Of a DNA stretch of 64,000 nt, positions 35,579 to 44,003 are shown one piece after another. The position numbers were made by a program, and so were the translations under genes. The notes under the pieces were generated by a model. It was not told where the DNA came from and did no database searches. It saw nothing but the letters and a program-made list of their open reading frames with translations. This stretch comes from Aquimonas voraii (GTDB lineage Bacteria; Pseudomonadota; Gammaproteobacteria; Xanthomonadales; Xanthomonadaceae). Positions within the stretch are counted from its first letter, which is position 1. Every line of letters starts with the position of its first letter. Where the stretch lies: assembly GCF_900101825.1 (NCBI RefSeq), contig NZ_FNAG01000008.1:78576-142575 (forward strand), given 5' to 3'.

Positions 35579-37065
35579 ACGCATTCCTGACAGCCGAACA
35601 GCGTGCGGCTGCCGGGGCCTGGGCTCTGGGCAGCTATCGTCGTCTGGACGCGCTGCGGGTGCCGGCCTTCCAGGACCCGCGCGCGCTGCCCGGCCTGAAG
35701 CCGGCGGCGGTGGTGCAGCCGGCGCGGCTGAGCCTGCTGCCGACCGCACTGCCGCGCGGGCTGCTGCCGCTGCGCGAACATCTGCGAGGCGCCCACGTGC
35801 CCGGCGAGGACTTGCCGCGGCTGCGGCTGTCGCGGCTGCTGCGCTGGGTCGCCGCGCCGCTGCGCTACGAGCCGCTGAACCCCTATGCGGTGCATCGCGG
35901 CGTGCCCTCGGGACGCTGCCTCTATCCGCTGCGCTACCTGCTGCTGGGGGGGGGCGAGGCCCGCGTCTGGGGCTACCGCAGCGAGCACCACGCGCTGGAA
36001 TCGCTGGGCGAGTGCGAGCCGCTCAGGAAGCAGCTGGGCGAGGACGAGCTGCTCCTGCTCGGCATCGCCGAGCTCTGGAGCCTTGCCGACAAGTACGGCG
36101 AGTTCAGCCCGTTTCCGTGCGCGCTGGAAGCCGGCATGGCGCAGGCGCAGGTCTGCCAGGTCGGCGAGGCCCTGGGCCTGGCCCCGCAGCCTCTGGAGGC
36201 ACCCATCGAGGCGCGCGCGCTGTGCGCGCCCCTCGAAATCCCGCTGGCAGCGGTGCGGTTGCGGCTCGCGGGCTTCGCCCCGCAGGACTGGCCGCAGCTC
36301 GAATGCCGCAGGGCAGGGCGGGCGCCGACTGCCGAATTGACGCGGCGCTTCCCGCGGCTGGAGGAGCTCGCGCAGGCGTTCAGCGCCGGGCTTGAGCCGC
36401 TCGCCGCGGCAGCGGCGCCGGTGTCGCCCACCACTTCGCCACCCGCGTTCGAGGGCGATGCCGGCATCGACGGGCTGGCGATCGACCTCGCCGAGGTCCT
36501 GCGCCGGCGCGGCTCGGGCAACGACCGCGGCGGCTTCGCGCCGCAGCCGCGCCTGCTGGCGGCCGACTTCTCGCCGCGCCTGCTGGCGCTGGCGCGCGCG
36601 CTCACTGCGCGGCGCATGCCCGTGCCCGAGCAGCCGCGGCTGGGTCAGTACTGGCTGTGGCTGCATGCCAGCGGGCAGGCGCCGGGCCTGTACGACCTCG
36701 ACTCGCAGCCGGTGGCCACTGCGCCCGCCGGCAGCGATGCGATCGCCGCCCTGCGCGCGGCGCTGCCGCGGCCGGACTTCCGCTACAACCTGCCGGGCTT
36801 CGTCGGCGCCCTGCTGATCTGTGCCGAGTCCTGGCCCGCGCTGTATGCCGCCGGCCCTTCGGCGCTGCGCCGCCGGCACCTCGCGGCCGGCGCGCTGGCG
36901 CAGGACTTCAGCCTGGCTGCCGCCGCCCTCGGCCTGTTCGCGCGGCCGCTGCGCATGCTCCACGAGCACCGCCTGGAAGCGCGGCTCGGCCTGCCCGGTC
37001 CGCTGGTCTACACCCTGCTCTGCGGTTTCAACCGCAGCGCCAACCCAGCCCTGGAGCTGCTGTGA
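35575..37065 (+). CDS. SagB-type FMN azoline dehydrogenase
   Basis: A 496-residue protein of the two-lobed SagB/thiazole-oxazole dehydrogenase family within the nitroreductase superfamily. Visible marks are RLRLSRLLRWVAAPLRYEPLNP, RGVPSGRCLYPLRYLLLGGG (the PSGG-like FMN-site segment), AGMAQAQVCQVGEALGL and, in the second lobe, FVGALLICAESWP with the late AGALAQDFSLAAAALGL. It would oxidise azolines to aromatic thiazoles or oxazoles using FMN. The ATG overlaps the YcaO stop. Confidence 0.87.
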   Translation: MNAFLTAEQRAAAGAWALGSYRRLDALRVPAFQDPRALPGLKPAAVVQPARLSLLPTALPRGLLPLREHLRGAHVPGEDLPRLRLSRLLRWVAAPLRYEPLNPYAVHRGVPSGRCLYPLRYLLLGGGEARVWGYRSEHHALESLGECEPLRKQLGEDELLLLGIAELWSLADKYGEFSPFPCALEAGMAQAQVCQVGEALGLAPQPLEAPIEARALCAPLEIPLAAVRLRLAGFAPQDWPQLECRRAGRAPTAELTRRFPRLEELAQAFSAGLEPLAAAAAPVSPTTSPPAFEGDAGIDGLAIDLAEVLRRRGSGNDRGGFAPQPRLLAADFSPRLLALARALTARRMPVPEQPRLGQYWLWLHASGQAPGLYDLDSQPVATAPAGSDAIAALRAALPRPDFRYNLPGFVGALLICAESWPALYAAGPSALRRRHLAAGALAQDFSLAAAALGLFARPLRMLHEHRLEARLGLPGPLVYTLLCGFNRSANPALELL

Positions 37066-38042
37066 CGATGGCTACCGCACGCCACTGGTCCGCTTTCCAC
37101 GTATTCCTCGCGGACCCCGAGCGCGCCAGCGATTTCCTGCTCGACTGGCTGAAGCCGCGGCTGCCGACCTTGCTTTCGGAGGGGCGGATCGCCGGCTGGT
37201 TCTTCGTACGCTACTGGGAGGGCGGCCCGCATCTGCGCCTGCGCCTGTTGGACGCCGATCCGGCGCTGCGCAGCGAGTTCGGCCACGCCCTGCAGAACGC
37301 CGTGCCGGCCTACCTCAGTGGCTTCTCCCTGAGCGCCGAGCAGTACTACGCGAACCACCCGCTGGATGGCGAACCGCGGCCGCTGGAAAGCCTGCCCTGG
37401 TATCCGGAAGGCTCGGTGGTGCAGCTCCCCTACGAGCCCGAGATCCGCCGCTACGGCGGACCCGCCGCGATGACGCACTGCGAGCAGCTGTTCACGCGCA
37501 GCAGTGAGATCGCGCTGGCGGTGCTGGGCGCCACCCGAGGCGATCCGCAGCGGCGCGCTGCGGTCGCCTGGCGGCTGATGGCCGAGGCGGTCTTCGCCTT
37601 CGAGGCTTCGCCGTCGGCCCTGGCGGCATTCTGCGCCAGCTATGCCGGGTTCTGGCGCGGCTACTCCGCAGACACCCGTGCCCTTGACGAGCGCCTCGCC
37701 GCGCAGACGGCACCGGCCGCGCAGGTGCACGCGCTGCGCCGGATGCTGGAGGAGTGCGTCGATGGCGCGCGCGCCGACAGCGCGCAGGCGCGCTGGGCCG
37801 AGGCCTGTGCCGGGCTGGATCGCCGGCTCGGCGAGCTGCATGCGCAGCAGGGGCTGGTGTCGCCGCTCACCGGCGAGGTCTGCGAGGGCGAGGAGGCGCT
37901 GCGCGCTGCGCGCTTCAGCATCCTGTCCTCGCAGATCCACATGCTGAACAACCGGCTCGGCCTGCAGCCGGCACAGGAGCTGGCGCTGGCGCGTTCGCTG
38001 GCGGCCGCGGCCGCTGCATTGGGTGAGGTAGTGCCGGCATGA
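37062..38042 (+). CDS. Stand-alone thiopeptide-type LanB C-terminal domain protein (probable eliminase)
   Basis: A 326-residue protein of the thiopeptide-type bacteriocin biosynthesis (SpaB_C) family. The segment WFFVRYWEGGPHLRLRL at residues 46-62 has the Arg and His residues used by NisB-type eliminases to remove glutamate and form dehydroalanine. Later marks are YEPEIRRYGGPAAM and the C-terminal FSILSSQIHMLNNRLGL. Two roles are possible: glutamate eliminase (favoured by the motif) or [4+2] pyridine synthase as in thiopeptides. The GTG start at 37062 overlaps the dehydrogenase stop; an ATG at 37068 is an alternative. Confidence 0.88.
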   Translation: MTMATARHWSAFHVFLADPERASDFLLDWLKPRLPTLLSEGRIAGWFFVRYWEGGPHLRLRLLDADPALRSEFGHALQNAVPAYLSGFSLSAEQYYANHPLDGEPRPLESLPWYPEGSVVQLPYEPEIRRYGGPAAMTHCEQLFTRSSEIALAVLGATRGDPQRRAAVAWRLMAEAVFAFEASPSALAAFCASYAGFWRGYSADTRALDERLAAQTAPAAQVHALRRMLEECVDGARADSAQARWAEACAGLDRRLGELHAQQGLVSPLTGEVCEGEEALRAARFSILSSQIHMLNNRLGLQPAQELALARSLAAAAAALGEVVPA

Positions 38043-39202
38043 CGGCCCTGCGGATCGCGCTCGACTACCTGCGCTTCCATCGGCTGCGCTCGCTCACCCT
38101 GCTGGCCTGCGTGAGCGTGGCCTTCCTTGCCTACGGCGTGCTGGGCGCGTTCCGCTATTCGCTGCAGAGCGGCGAGGAATCGGTGACCGGACAGCGTCTG
38201 ATCGTGACCCACCGCGACGGCCTGATGCAGACCCTGCCGCTGGCCCACGGTGAGCGCATCGCCGCCCTGCCGGGCGTGGCGCACTGGGCGCATGCGACCT
38301 GGCAGGGCGCCTATTTCCGAGATGCCCGCGAGCTGCTGATGGCGCTGGCCGTGGCGCCCGAGTCGTGGCTGCAGCAGCACCCGGACATGCGCGTCGATGC
38401 CGCCGCGCGCGCGGACTTCCTGCAGCGCCGCAACGGCATGCTGGCCAGCGTGGCGCTGGCCGAGCGCTTCGGCTGGAAGCCCGGCGACAGCATTCCGCTG
38501 AAGAGCATCTTGTATCCGCCGCCGGCGGGCGAGCCGGCCTGGACCTATGTGCTGTCGGGCACCTTCGTGGCCGAGTCGAGCGGCGGCGCGCGCAACTACA
38601 TCATCACCCACTACGACTACCTCAACGAAGCGCGGCCGATGTGGAAGGACACCGTCGGCACCTACATGGTCACGCCTGCCCCGGGCACCTCGCCGGCGGC
38701 GTTGGCGCAGGCCATCGACGCGCTGTTCGCCGATGGCGACGCACCGACCAGCAGCACCACCGATCACGCCTTCCATCTCGAGTTCTTCTCGCAGTCCGGC
38801 GACTTCCTGGGAATGATCCGCGCGGTGCTGGCGGTGGCCTTCGTATCGCTGATGCTGGTGCTGGTCAGCAGCCAGGCGCTGGCCATGCGGCAGATCGCCC
38901 GCGATCTCGGTGTGCTCAAGGTGCTGGGCTACTCCGACCGGCGCGTGGTTGCGATGGTGTTCGCCCAGGTGGGCGTGTTGATGGTCGCCGGGGCGGCGCT
39001 CGGCCTTGCGCTCGGCGCCGTCGTCAACCGCGTGGTCACCCGCCAGCTACCGCAGTTCCTGCCCGACCTGCTGATGCCGCTGCCGGTGGTCGCCGAAGGG
39101 CTGGCGCTGGCGCTCGCGCTCGCCGCCGCGGCGGCGCTGCTGCCGGCTTGGCTGGCGCTGCGTGTGCGTCCGGTCGAGGCCTTCGCCATGGAGCAGGGCT
39201 GA
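38039..39202 (+). CDS. FtsX/MacB-type permease, first subunit
   Basis: A 387-residue protein with one N-terminal helix (RSLTLLACVSVAFLAYGVLG), a ~220-residue periplasmic domain, and three C-terminal helices including VLAVAFVSLMLVLVSSQAL and LALALAAAAALLPAWLALRV. The IARDLGVLKVLGYSDRRVV cytoplasmic loop is typical of FtsX. Together with the next three genes it forms a MacAB-like tripartite exporter, probably for the finished peptide. Overlaps the preceding gene by 4 bases. Confidence 0.9.
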   Translation: MTALRIALDYLRFHRLRSLTLLACVSVAFLAYGVLGAFRYSLQSGEESVTGQRLIVTHRDGLMQTLPLAHGERIAALPGVAHWAHATWQGAYFRDARELLMALAVAPESWLQQHPDMRVDAAARADFLQRRNGMLASVALAERFGWKPGDSIPLKSILYPPPAGEPAWTYVLSGTFVAESSGGARNYIITHYDYLNEARPMWKDTVGTYMVTPAPGTSPAALAQAIDALFADGDAPTSSTTDHAFHLEFFSQSGDFLGMIRAVLAVAFVSLMLVLVSSQALAMRQIARDLGVLKVLGYSDRRVVAMVFAQVGVLMVAGAALGLALGAVVNRVVTRQLPQFLPDLLMPLPVVAEGLALALALAAAAALLPAWLALRVRPVEAFAMEQG

Positions 39203-39203
39203 G

Positions 39204-40379
39204 ATGGCGGCCTCTGAGCGCGTCGGTGCACTGCGCCAGTACCTGGCGCTGCTGCCGGTGGCGCTGGGCAACCTCTGGCGCAGCCGCTGGGCCAGCCTGT
39301 CGATCCTGCTCAGCGTGACCCTGCTGATGCTGGTGGTGCTCGGCTTCCTCGGCATGACCCGCGGCTTCGAATACACCGCGCGCAATGCCGGCAGCGATGC
39401 CGTCGCGGTGGTGCTGTGGGACCAGGCGACCTCGGAGTCGACCAGCCGCCTGTCGCGCGAGCAGGTCGAGCTGCTGCGGGTGGCGCCGGCCGCCGCTGGG
39501 GTGGCCTTCTCGCCCGAATTCGCGATGACCGTGAGTCTGTTCACCGACGCCAGCGGCGCCCGCCTGAACATGCTGCTGCGCGGCGTCGGCAGCGCCGGGC
39601 CGGGCCTGCGCGCCGGCTTCCGGCTGCTCGAAGGGCGCATGTACGAGGACGGCCGCAACGAGCTGATCATCGGCCGCAGCCTGCAGCAGCGGCTCGGCGG
39701 CGTGCGCCTCGGCGACCGGCTCGGTCTGGCCGGTCGCGACTGGACCGTGGTCGGCGTGTTCGCGCTCGACAGCGCCGCGCTCGAGGCCGAACTGTGGGCG
39801 GGGCTGGCCGCCGTGCAGTCGGCCTATCGGCGCGAGAACCAGCTGCAGTCGGTGCGCCTCGACCTGCGCGACGCCGGTAGCCTCGCCGCCCTGCAGGACC
39901 ACATCGACGCCGACCCGCGGCTCGAGCTCGACGTGCGCACCGAGCGCGAGCGCTACCGCGACCAGGTCGAGGGCACCACCCTCCTGATGCGTTACGTCGG
40001 CTGGCCGCTGTCGCTGCTGCTGGCGCTGGGCTGCATCGCCGGCGTCTTCAACATCATGAGCACGCGCGTCTACGGACAGCGTCGCTCGATCCGCATCCTC
40101 CACCTGCAGGGCTTCGGCACGCCGGCGATCTTCCTCGCCGTGCTAAGCGAGGCGCTGCTGCTGAGCGCGCTGGGTGGGCTGCTGGGTCTGCTGCTCGCCC
40201 TGCTGCTGATCGATGGTTTGGGTGCCAACACGCTGGGCGAGGGCTACACGCATGTGCAGTACGTGCTGCGGGTGGACGCGGCCGCGGCGGCGCAGGCGCT
40301 GGGCCTGGCCATGGTGGTGGGCTTGCTCGGCGGGATCGTGCCCGCCGCGCGTGGAATCCGGGGGCAGTTCGCATGGTGA
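39204..40379 (+). CDS. FtsX/MacB-type permease, second subunit
   Basis: A 391-residue paralogue of the preceding protein with the same layout: helix LSILLSVTLLMLVVLGFLG, periplasmic domain with LLRGVGSAGPGLRAGFRLLEG, and C-terminal helices (WPLSLLLALGCIAGVFNIM, LLLSALGGLLGLLLALLLI, LGLAMVVGLLGGIVPAARG). The cytoplasmic loop QRRSIRILHLQGFGTPAI is the FtsX-type contact to the ATPase. Having two different permease subunits implies a heterodimeric channel. The start is 1 base past the first permease stop; the stop overlaps the membrane-fusion protein. Confidence 0.9.
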   Translation: MAASERVGALRQYLALLPVALGNLWRSRWASLSILLSVTLLMLVVLGFLGMTRGFEYTARNAGSDAVAVVLWDQATSESTSRLSREQVELLRVAPAAAGVAFSPEFAMTVSLFTDASGARLNMLLRGVGSAGPGLRAGFRLLEGRMYEDGRNELIIGRSLQQRLGGVRLGDRLGLAGRDWTVVGVFALDSAALEAELWAGLAAVQSAYRRENQLQSVRLDLRDAGSLAALQDHIDADPRLELDVRTERERYRDQVEGTTLLMRYVGWPLSLLLALGCIAGVFNIMSTRVYGQRRSIRILHLQGFGTPAIFLAVLSEALLLSALGGLLGLLLALLLIDGLGANTLGEGYTHVQYVLRVDAAAAAQALGLAMVVGLLGGIVPAARGIRGQFAW

Positions 40380-41467
40380 ACGAAGTGATGGATGAGCGCG
40401 CACGCGCCGGGGAATCGCAGGAAGAGCGCGCGCGTCGCGAGGCCCTGCTGCAGCGGATGCTGGGCTCACCCCCGCCCGCCCATGGGCAGGCCGCGGCCAG
40501 CGCGCGTGCGCCGATGCCGCCCCTGGCCTGGCTGCTTGGCGCGCTGGTGCTGGCGCAGGGCCTGGTGCTCGGCTACCTGCTGCTGGGGCCGGAAGATGCC
40601 GAGTCCGTGCCGGCGCCCGTCGCGAGCGCGGCGGCCGCCCCTGCGTCGGCGCCGCCGCCGGCATTGCCTGCGACCCGGCTGGAAGCCTCGGGCTACATCA
40701 GCGCGGCGCGGGTGGCGACGGTGTCCGCGCGCACGCTCGGCCTGATCACCGAGGTGGCGATCGAGGAGGGCAGCCTGGTCGAGCAGGGCCAGGTGCTGGC
40801 GCGGCTGGAGGACACCCAGGCGCGGTTGGAGCTGGGTCTCGCCCAGGCGCGTCGGCGCGCCGCCGAAGCGCGCCTGCGCAGCAGCGAGGCGCAGGCCGAA
40901 GAGGCGCGGCAGACGCTGGAGCGCGAGCGCTCGCTGCGCGGCGACGGCTATGCCAGTGCGGCCAGCATCGAGCGCGCGGCGACCGCGCTGGCGACGGCGC
41001 GGGCGCAGGTCGACCTGGCCCGCGCCGATCTGCAGCTGTCCGCGCTGGAAGTGCAGCGCTTCGAGGTGCTGCTCGACGACCACAGCATCCGCGCGCCCTT
41101 CGCCGGCGTGGTGGTGTCGAAGAACGCGCAGCCCGGCGAGGTGCTGGCGCCGAGCGCGGCCGGCGGCGGCTACACCCGCACCGGCATCTGCACCATCGTT
41201 GACATGGAATCCCTGGAAATCGTGGTCGACGTCAACGAGCAGATGATCGCTCGGGTGCAGCCCGGCCAGGCGGTCGAGGCCGAACTGTATGCGCATCCGG
41301 GCTGGACGATCGCCGGTCGCGTGCACAAGGTGATGCCGAATGCCGACCGCGCTCGCGGCACCGTGCGCGTGCGGATCGAGCTGCTCGACCGCGATCCGCG
41401 GATCCTGCCTGACAAGGCCGTCAAGGTCGCCTTCCTCGACGGCGAGGGCCTGGCCGATGTCCGCTGA
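40373..41467 (+). CDS. HlyD/MacA-type periplasmic adaptor
   Basis: A 364-residue membrane-fusion protein. A cytoplasmic segment of ~50 residues precedes one helix (LAWLLGALVLAQGLVLGYLLL), then a biotinyl-lipoyl-like beta domain (GLITEVAIEEGSLVEQGQVLARLED), an alpha-helical hairpin rich in Ala/Arg/Glu, and a beta-barrel (IRAPFAGVVVSKNAQPGEVL). It would bridge the FtsX permeases to an outer-membrane channel; no TolC-like gene is in the cluster. Starts at 40373 or 40388 are both possible. Its end overlaps the ATPase start. Confidence 0.92.
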   Translation: MVNEVMDERARAGESQEERARREALLQRMLGSPPPAHGQAAASARAPMPPLAWLLGALVLAQGLVLGYLLLGPEDAESVPAPVASAAAAPASAPPPALPATRLEASGYISAARVATVSARTLGLITEVAIEEGSLVEQGQVLARLEDTQARLELGLAQARRRAAEARLRSSEAQAEEARQTLERERSLRGDGYASAASIERAATALATARAQVDLARADLQLSALEVQRFEVLLDDHSIRAPFAGVVVSKNAQPGEVLAPSAAGGGYTRTGICTIVDMESLEIVVDVNEQMIARVQPGQAVEAELYAHPGWTIAGRVHKVMPNADRARGTVRVRIELLDRDPRILPDKAVKVAFLDGEGLADVR

Positions 41468-42152
41468 GCCCCTGTTCCGACTCCGCGGAATCGGCCGCAC
41501 CTATCAGCGCGGCACCGAACCCGTGCGCGTTCTGGACGAGCTCGACCTCGACATCGCCGAGGGCGAGTTCGTCGCCATCATGGGCCCCTCGGGCTCGGGC
41601 AAGACCACCCTGCTGAACCTGCTGGCCGGCATCGACCGTCCCGATCGCGGCGAGATCAGCTGCCTCGGCCAGCGGCTCGATCGAATGAGCGCAGGCGAGC
41701 TGACCGCCTGGCGCGCGCGCACAGTCGGCTTCGTGTTCCAGGCCTACAACCTGCTGCCGGTGATGAGCGCGGCGCGCAACATCGAAATGCCCCTGCTGCT
41801 GACCCGGTTGGATGCCGCCGAGCGCCGTCGCCGGGTGGCCGCAGCGCTGGATCTCGTGGGTCTGTCTGACTGCGCCGCGCGCCTGCCCTCGCAGCTCTCC
41901 GGCGGGCAGCAGCAGCGGGTGGCGATCGCGCGGGCCATCGTCGCCGATTCGAAGCTGCTGCTTTGCGACGAGCCCACCGGCAACCTCGACCGCAAGTCCT
42001 CCGAGGAGGTGCTGCAGACTCTGGCCCTGCTCAACGAGCGCTTCGGCAAGACCGTCCTGATGGTGACCCACGACCAGCGCGCCGCCGCCGTCGCGCGGCG
42101 CCGCTGCTACCTCGACAAGGGGCAGTTCGTGGAGCATGCCGATGCCGCCTGA
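41457..42152 (+). CDS. MacB/LolD-like ABC transporter ATPase
   Basis: A 231-residue ATPase with Walker A GPSGSGKT at 43-50, signature LSGGQQQRVAIARA at 147-160, Walker B LLLCDEPTGNLD and H-loop VMVTHDQ. Sequence type and neighbours place it with the LolD/MacB family that powers FtsX permeases mechanically. It starts within the adaptor gene and overlaps the JAMM gene start by 17 bases. Confidence 0.93.
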   Translation: MSAEPLFRLRGIGRTYQRGTEPVRVLDELDLDIAEGEFVAIMGPSGSGKTTLLNLLAGIDRPDRGEISCLGQRLDRMSAGELTAWRARTVGFVFQAYNLLPVMSAARNIEMPLLLTRLDAAERRRRVAAALDLVGLSDCAARLPSQLSGGQQQRVAIARAIVADSKLLLCDEPTGNLDRKSSEEVLQTLALLNERFGKTVLMVTHDQRAAAVARRRCYLDKGQFVEHADAA

Positions 42153-42582
42153 GCCCGCCCTCCACCTGTCCGTGCAGGCCCGTGCCGAGCTGCTCGCCGC
42201 CGCCCGCGCCCGCTGGCCCTACGAGGCCTGCGGCGTGCTGCTGGGCGAGGACGCCGCGCCGTCGCCACCGCGGGTGGCGGCAGCCCTCGCGCTCGACAAC
42301 GTCGCCGCCGGCCATCGCGGCACCGCCTTCGCCCTGGAGCCCGCCGACCTGCAGAGGGCCGGCGCGCAGGCACGGGCCCGCGGGCTGGAGCTGATCGGCT
42401 TCTTCCACAGCCATCCCGGTGGACGCGCCTGGCCTTCCGCCAAGGACGAGGCCGCAGCCTGCTGGCCGGGTTACCACCACCTGATCGTCGCCATCGATGC
42501 CGCCGGGACGGTCGACATCGGCGCCTTCGCCTGCACCGAAGCGGGTTGGCGCGCGCATCCACTCCGCGAGGAATCCGCATGA
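42136..42582 (+). CDS. JAMM/MPN (Mov34) metalloprotease
   Basis: A 148-residue stand-alone JAB1/MPN domain. The zinc site is complete: Glu30 (YEACGVLLGE), His91 and His93 (FFHSHPGG), Ser101 and Asp104 (WPSAKDE). Bacterial relatives cut after the C-terminal Gly-Gly of ubiquitin-like sulfur carriers, for example in thioquinolobactin and cysteine synthesis. The next gene encodes exactly such a Ubl domain with internal GlyGly, so it is the likely substrate. Starts at 42136 and 42142 are both possible. The stop overlaps the next start (ATGA). Confidence 0.92.
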   Translation: MPMPPEPALHLSVQARAELLAAARARWPYEACGVLLGEDAAPSPPRVAAALALDNVAAGHRGTAFALEPADLQRAGAQARARGLELIGFFHSHPGGRAWPSAKDEAAACWPGYHHLIVAIDAAGTVDIGAFACTEAGWRAHPLREESA

Positions 42583-44003
42583 TCCGCGTCCTGATACCCA
42601 CCCCGCTGCGCAGCCACACCCAGGGCCGCAAGGAAGTCGAGGTCAGCGCGTCCGCCGTCGGCGAGGCGCTGCGGGCCCTGGTCCAGCAGCACCCCGGGCT
42701 GGCCGCGCAGCTGTTCGATGAGGACGGCCGCCTGCGGCGCTTCGTCAACCTGTTCCTCGACGACGAGGACGTGCGCATGCACGCGGGTCTGGACACGCCG
42801 CTCGAAGGGCGCCGCGTGCTGGAGATCCTGCCGGCGGTGGCAGGCGGCAGCGGGCTCAGCCTGGCCGAGTGGCGCGCCCATCTGCAGCAGTCGATCCCGC
42901 GTATCGGCGTGGCCGAGTTGGGCGCCCTTGGCGAAGCGCCGCTGCTGGTCGACGTGCGCAGCGATGACGAATGGCGGCAGGGCCACCTGCCCGGCGCCCT
43001 GCACATCGACCGTGGCTTTCTCGAGGTGCGCGCCGAATCGCGGCTGCCGGACCGCGACCGCGCACTCGTCGTGTACTGCGAGTCCGGCACGCGCTCGCTG
43101 TTCGCCGCGCAAACCCTGCTGACGCTGGGCTACACGCGGGTGCACAGCCTCGACGGAGGCATCCAGGCCTGGAAGCAGGCCGGTCAGGCCGTCGAGCTGC
43201 CGCGCACGCTCGATGCCCCCGAGCGCCGCCGCTACCAGCGCCACCTCGCGATCCCCGAGGTGGGCGAGGCCGGACAACTGCGCCTGCTGCAGGCGCGGGT
43301 ACTGCTGATCGGTGCCGGTGGACTCGGTTCGCCGGCCGCCCTGTACTTGGCGGCGGCGGGCGTCGGCACGCTCGGCCTGGTCGACGACGACGTGGTCGAC
43401 GAGAGCAACCTGCAGCGCCAGGTGCTGCACGCCAATGACTGGGTCGGCCGGCCCAAGCTGGACAGCGCGCAGGCGCGGCTGTCGGCGCTCAATCCGGGCA
43501 TCCGCCTGCGCCTGCATCCGCTGCGTCTGTCGAGCGACAACGCCCGCGCGCTGTTCGCCGACTACGACCTGGTCGTCGACGGCTCGGACAACTTCGCCAC
43601 CCGCTACGTCATCAACGACACCTGCGTGGCCCTGGGCCTGCCCTTCGTGCACGGCTCGGTGTACCGCTTCGATGGCCAGGTCAGCGTGTTCGCCGCGCCG
43701 GGCGGTCCCTGCTACCGCTGCCTCTACCCCGAGCCGCCGCCGCCCGAGCTTGCGCCCTCCTGCGCCGAGGCCGGAGTGCTGGGCGTGCTGCCCGGCACCA
43801 TCGGCCTGCTGCAGGCGACCGAAGCCATCAAGCTGATCCTCGGTGTGGGCGAGCCGCTGGTCGGCCACGCCCTGCGCTACGACGCGCTGGCCGCGCGCTT
43901 CAGCCGGCTCGCCTTCCGCCGCGATCCCGATTGTCCCTGCTGCGGCGCGAGGCGCGCCGATGCCCTGGCCATGCCGGCCGCCAGCAGCTGTGCGCTGGCA
44001 TGA
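42579..44003 (+). CDS. Ubiquitin-like carrier-rhodanese-E1 (ThiF/MoeB) triple fusion
   Basis: A 474-residue protein. Residues 1-90 are a MoaD/ThiS-like beta-grasp domain ending AVAGG, with Gly89-Gly90. Residues ~112-205 are a rhodanese with the active loop CESGTRS (Cys167). Residues ~215-455 are an E1-like adenylating enzyme with GAGGLGS from 245, DESNLQRQ, catalytic Cys395 (PSCAEAG) and zinc ligands Cys378/381 and Cys452/455. All parts of a thiocarboxylate sulfur relay are thus in one chain, but the carrier GlyGly is internal and needs cleavage to work. The adjacent JAMM protease could do this. It presumably supplies sulfur to the YcaO-TfuA pair. Confidence 0.93.
   Translation: MIRVLIPTPLRSHTQGRKEVEVSASAVGEALRALVQQHPGLAAQLFDEDGRLRRFVNLFLDDEDVRMHAGLDTPLEGRRVLEILPAVAGGSGLSLAEWRAHLQQSIPRIGVAELGALGEAPLLVDVRSDDEWRQGHLPGALHIDRGFLEVRAESRLPDRDRALVVYCESGTRSLFAAQTLLTLGYTRVHSLDGGIQAWKQAGQAVELPRTLDAPERRRYQRHLAIPEVGEAGQLRLLQARVLLIGAGGLGSPAALYLAAAGVGTLGLVDDDVVDESNLQRQVLHANDWVGRPKLDSAQARLSALNPGIRLRLHPLRLSSDNARALFADYDLVVDGSDNFATRYVINDTCVALGLPFVHGSVYRFDGQVSVFAAPGGPCYRCLYPEPPPPELAPSCAEAGVLGVLPGTIGLLQATEAIKLILGVGEPLVGHALRYDALAARFSRLAFRRDPDCPCCGARRADALAMPAASSCALA

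Noticed and set aside
37062..38042. Calling this protein the thiopeptide pyridine synthase
   Set aside because: Position would fit, but the intact RY...HLRLR segment points to an eliminase; the assignment is left open.
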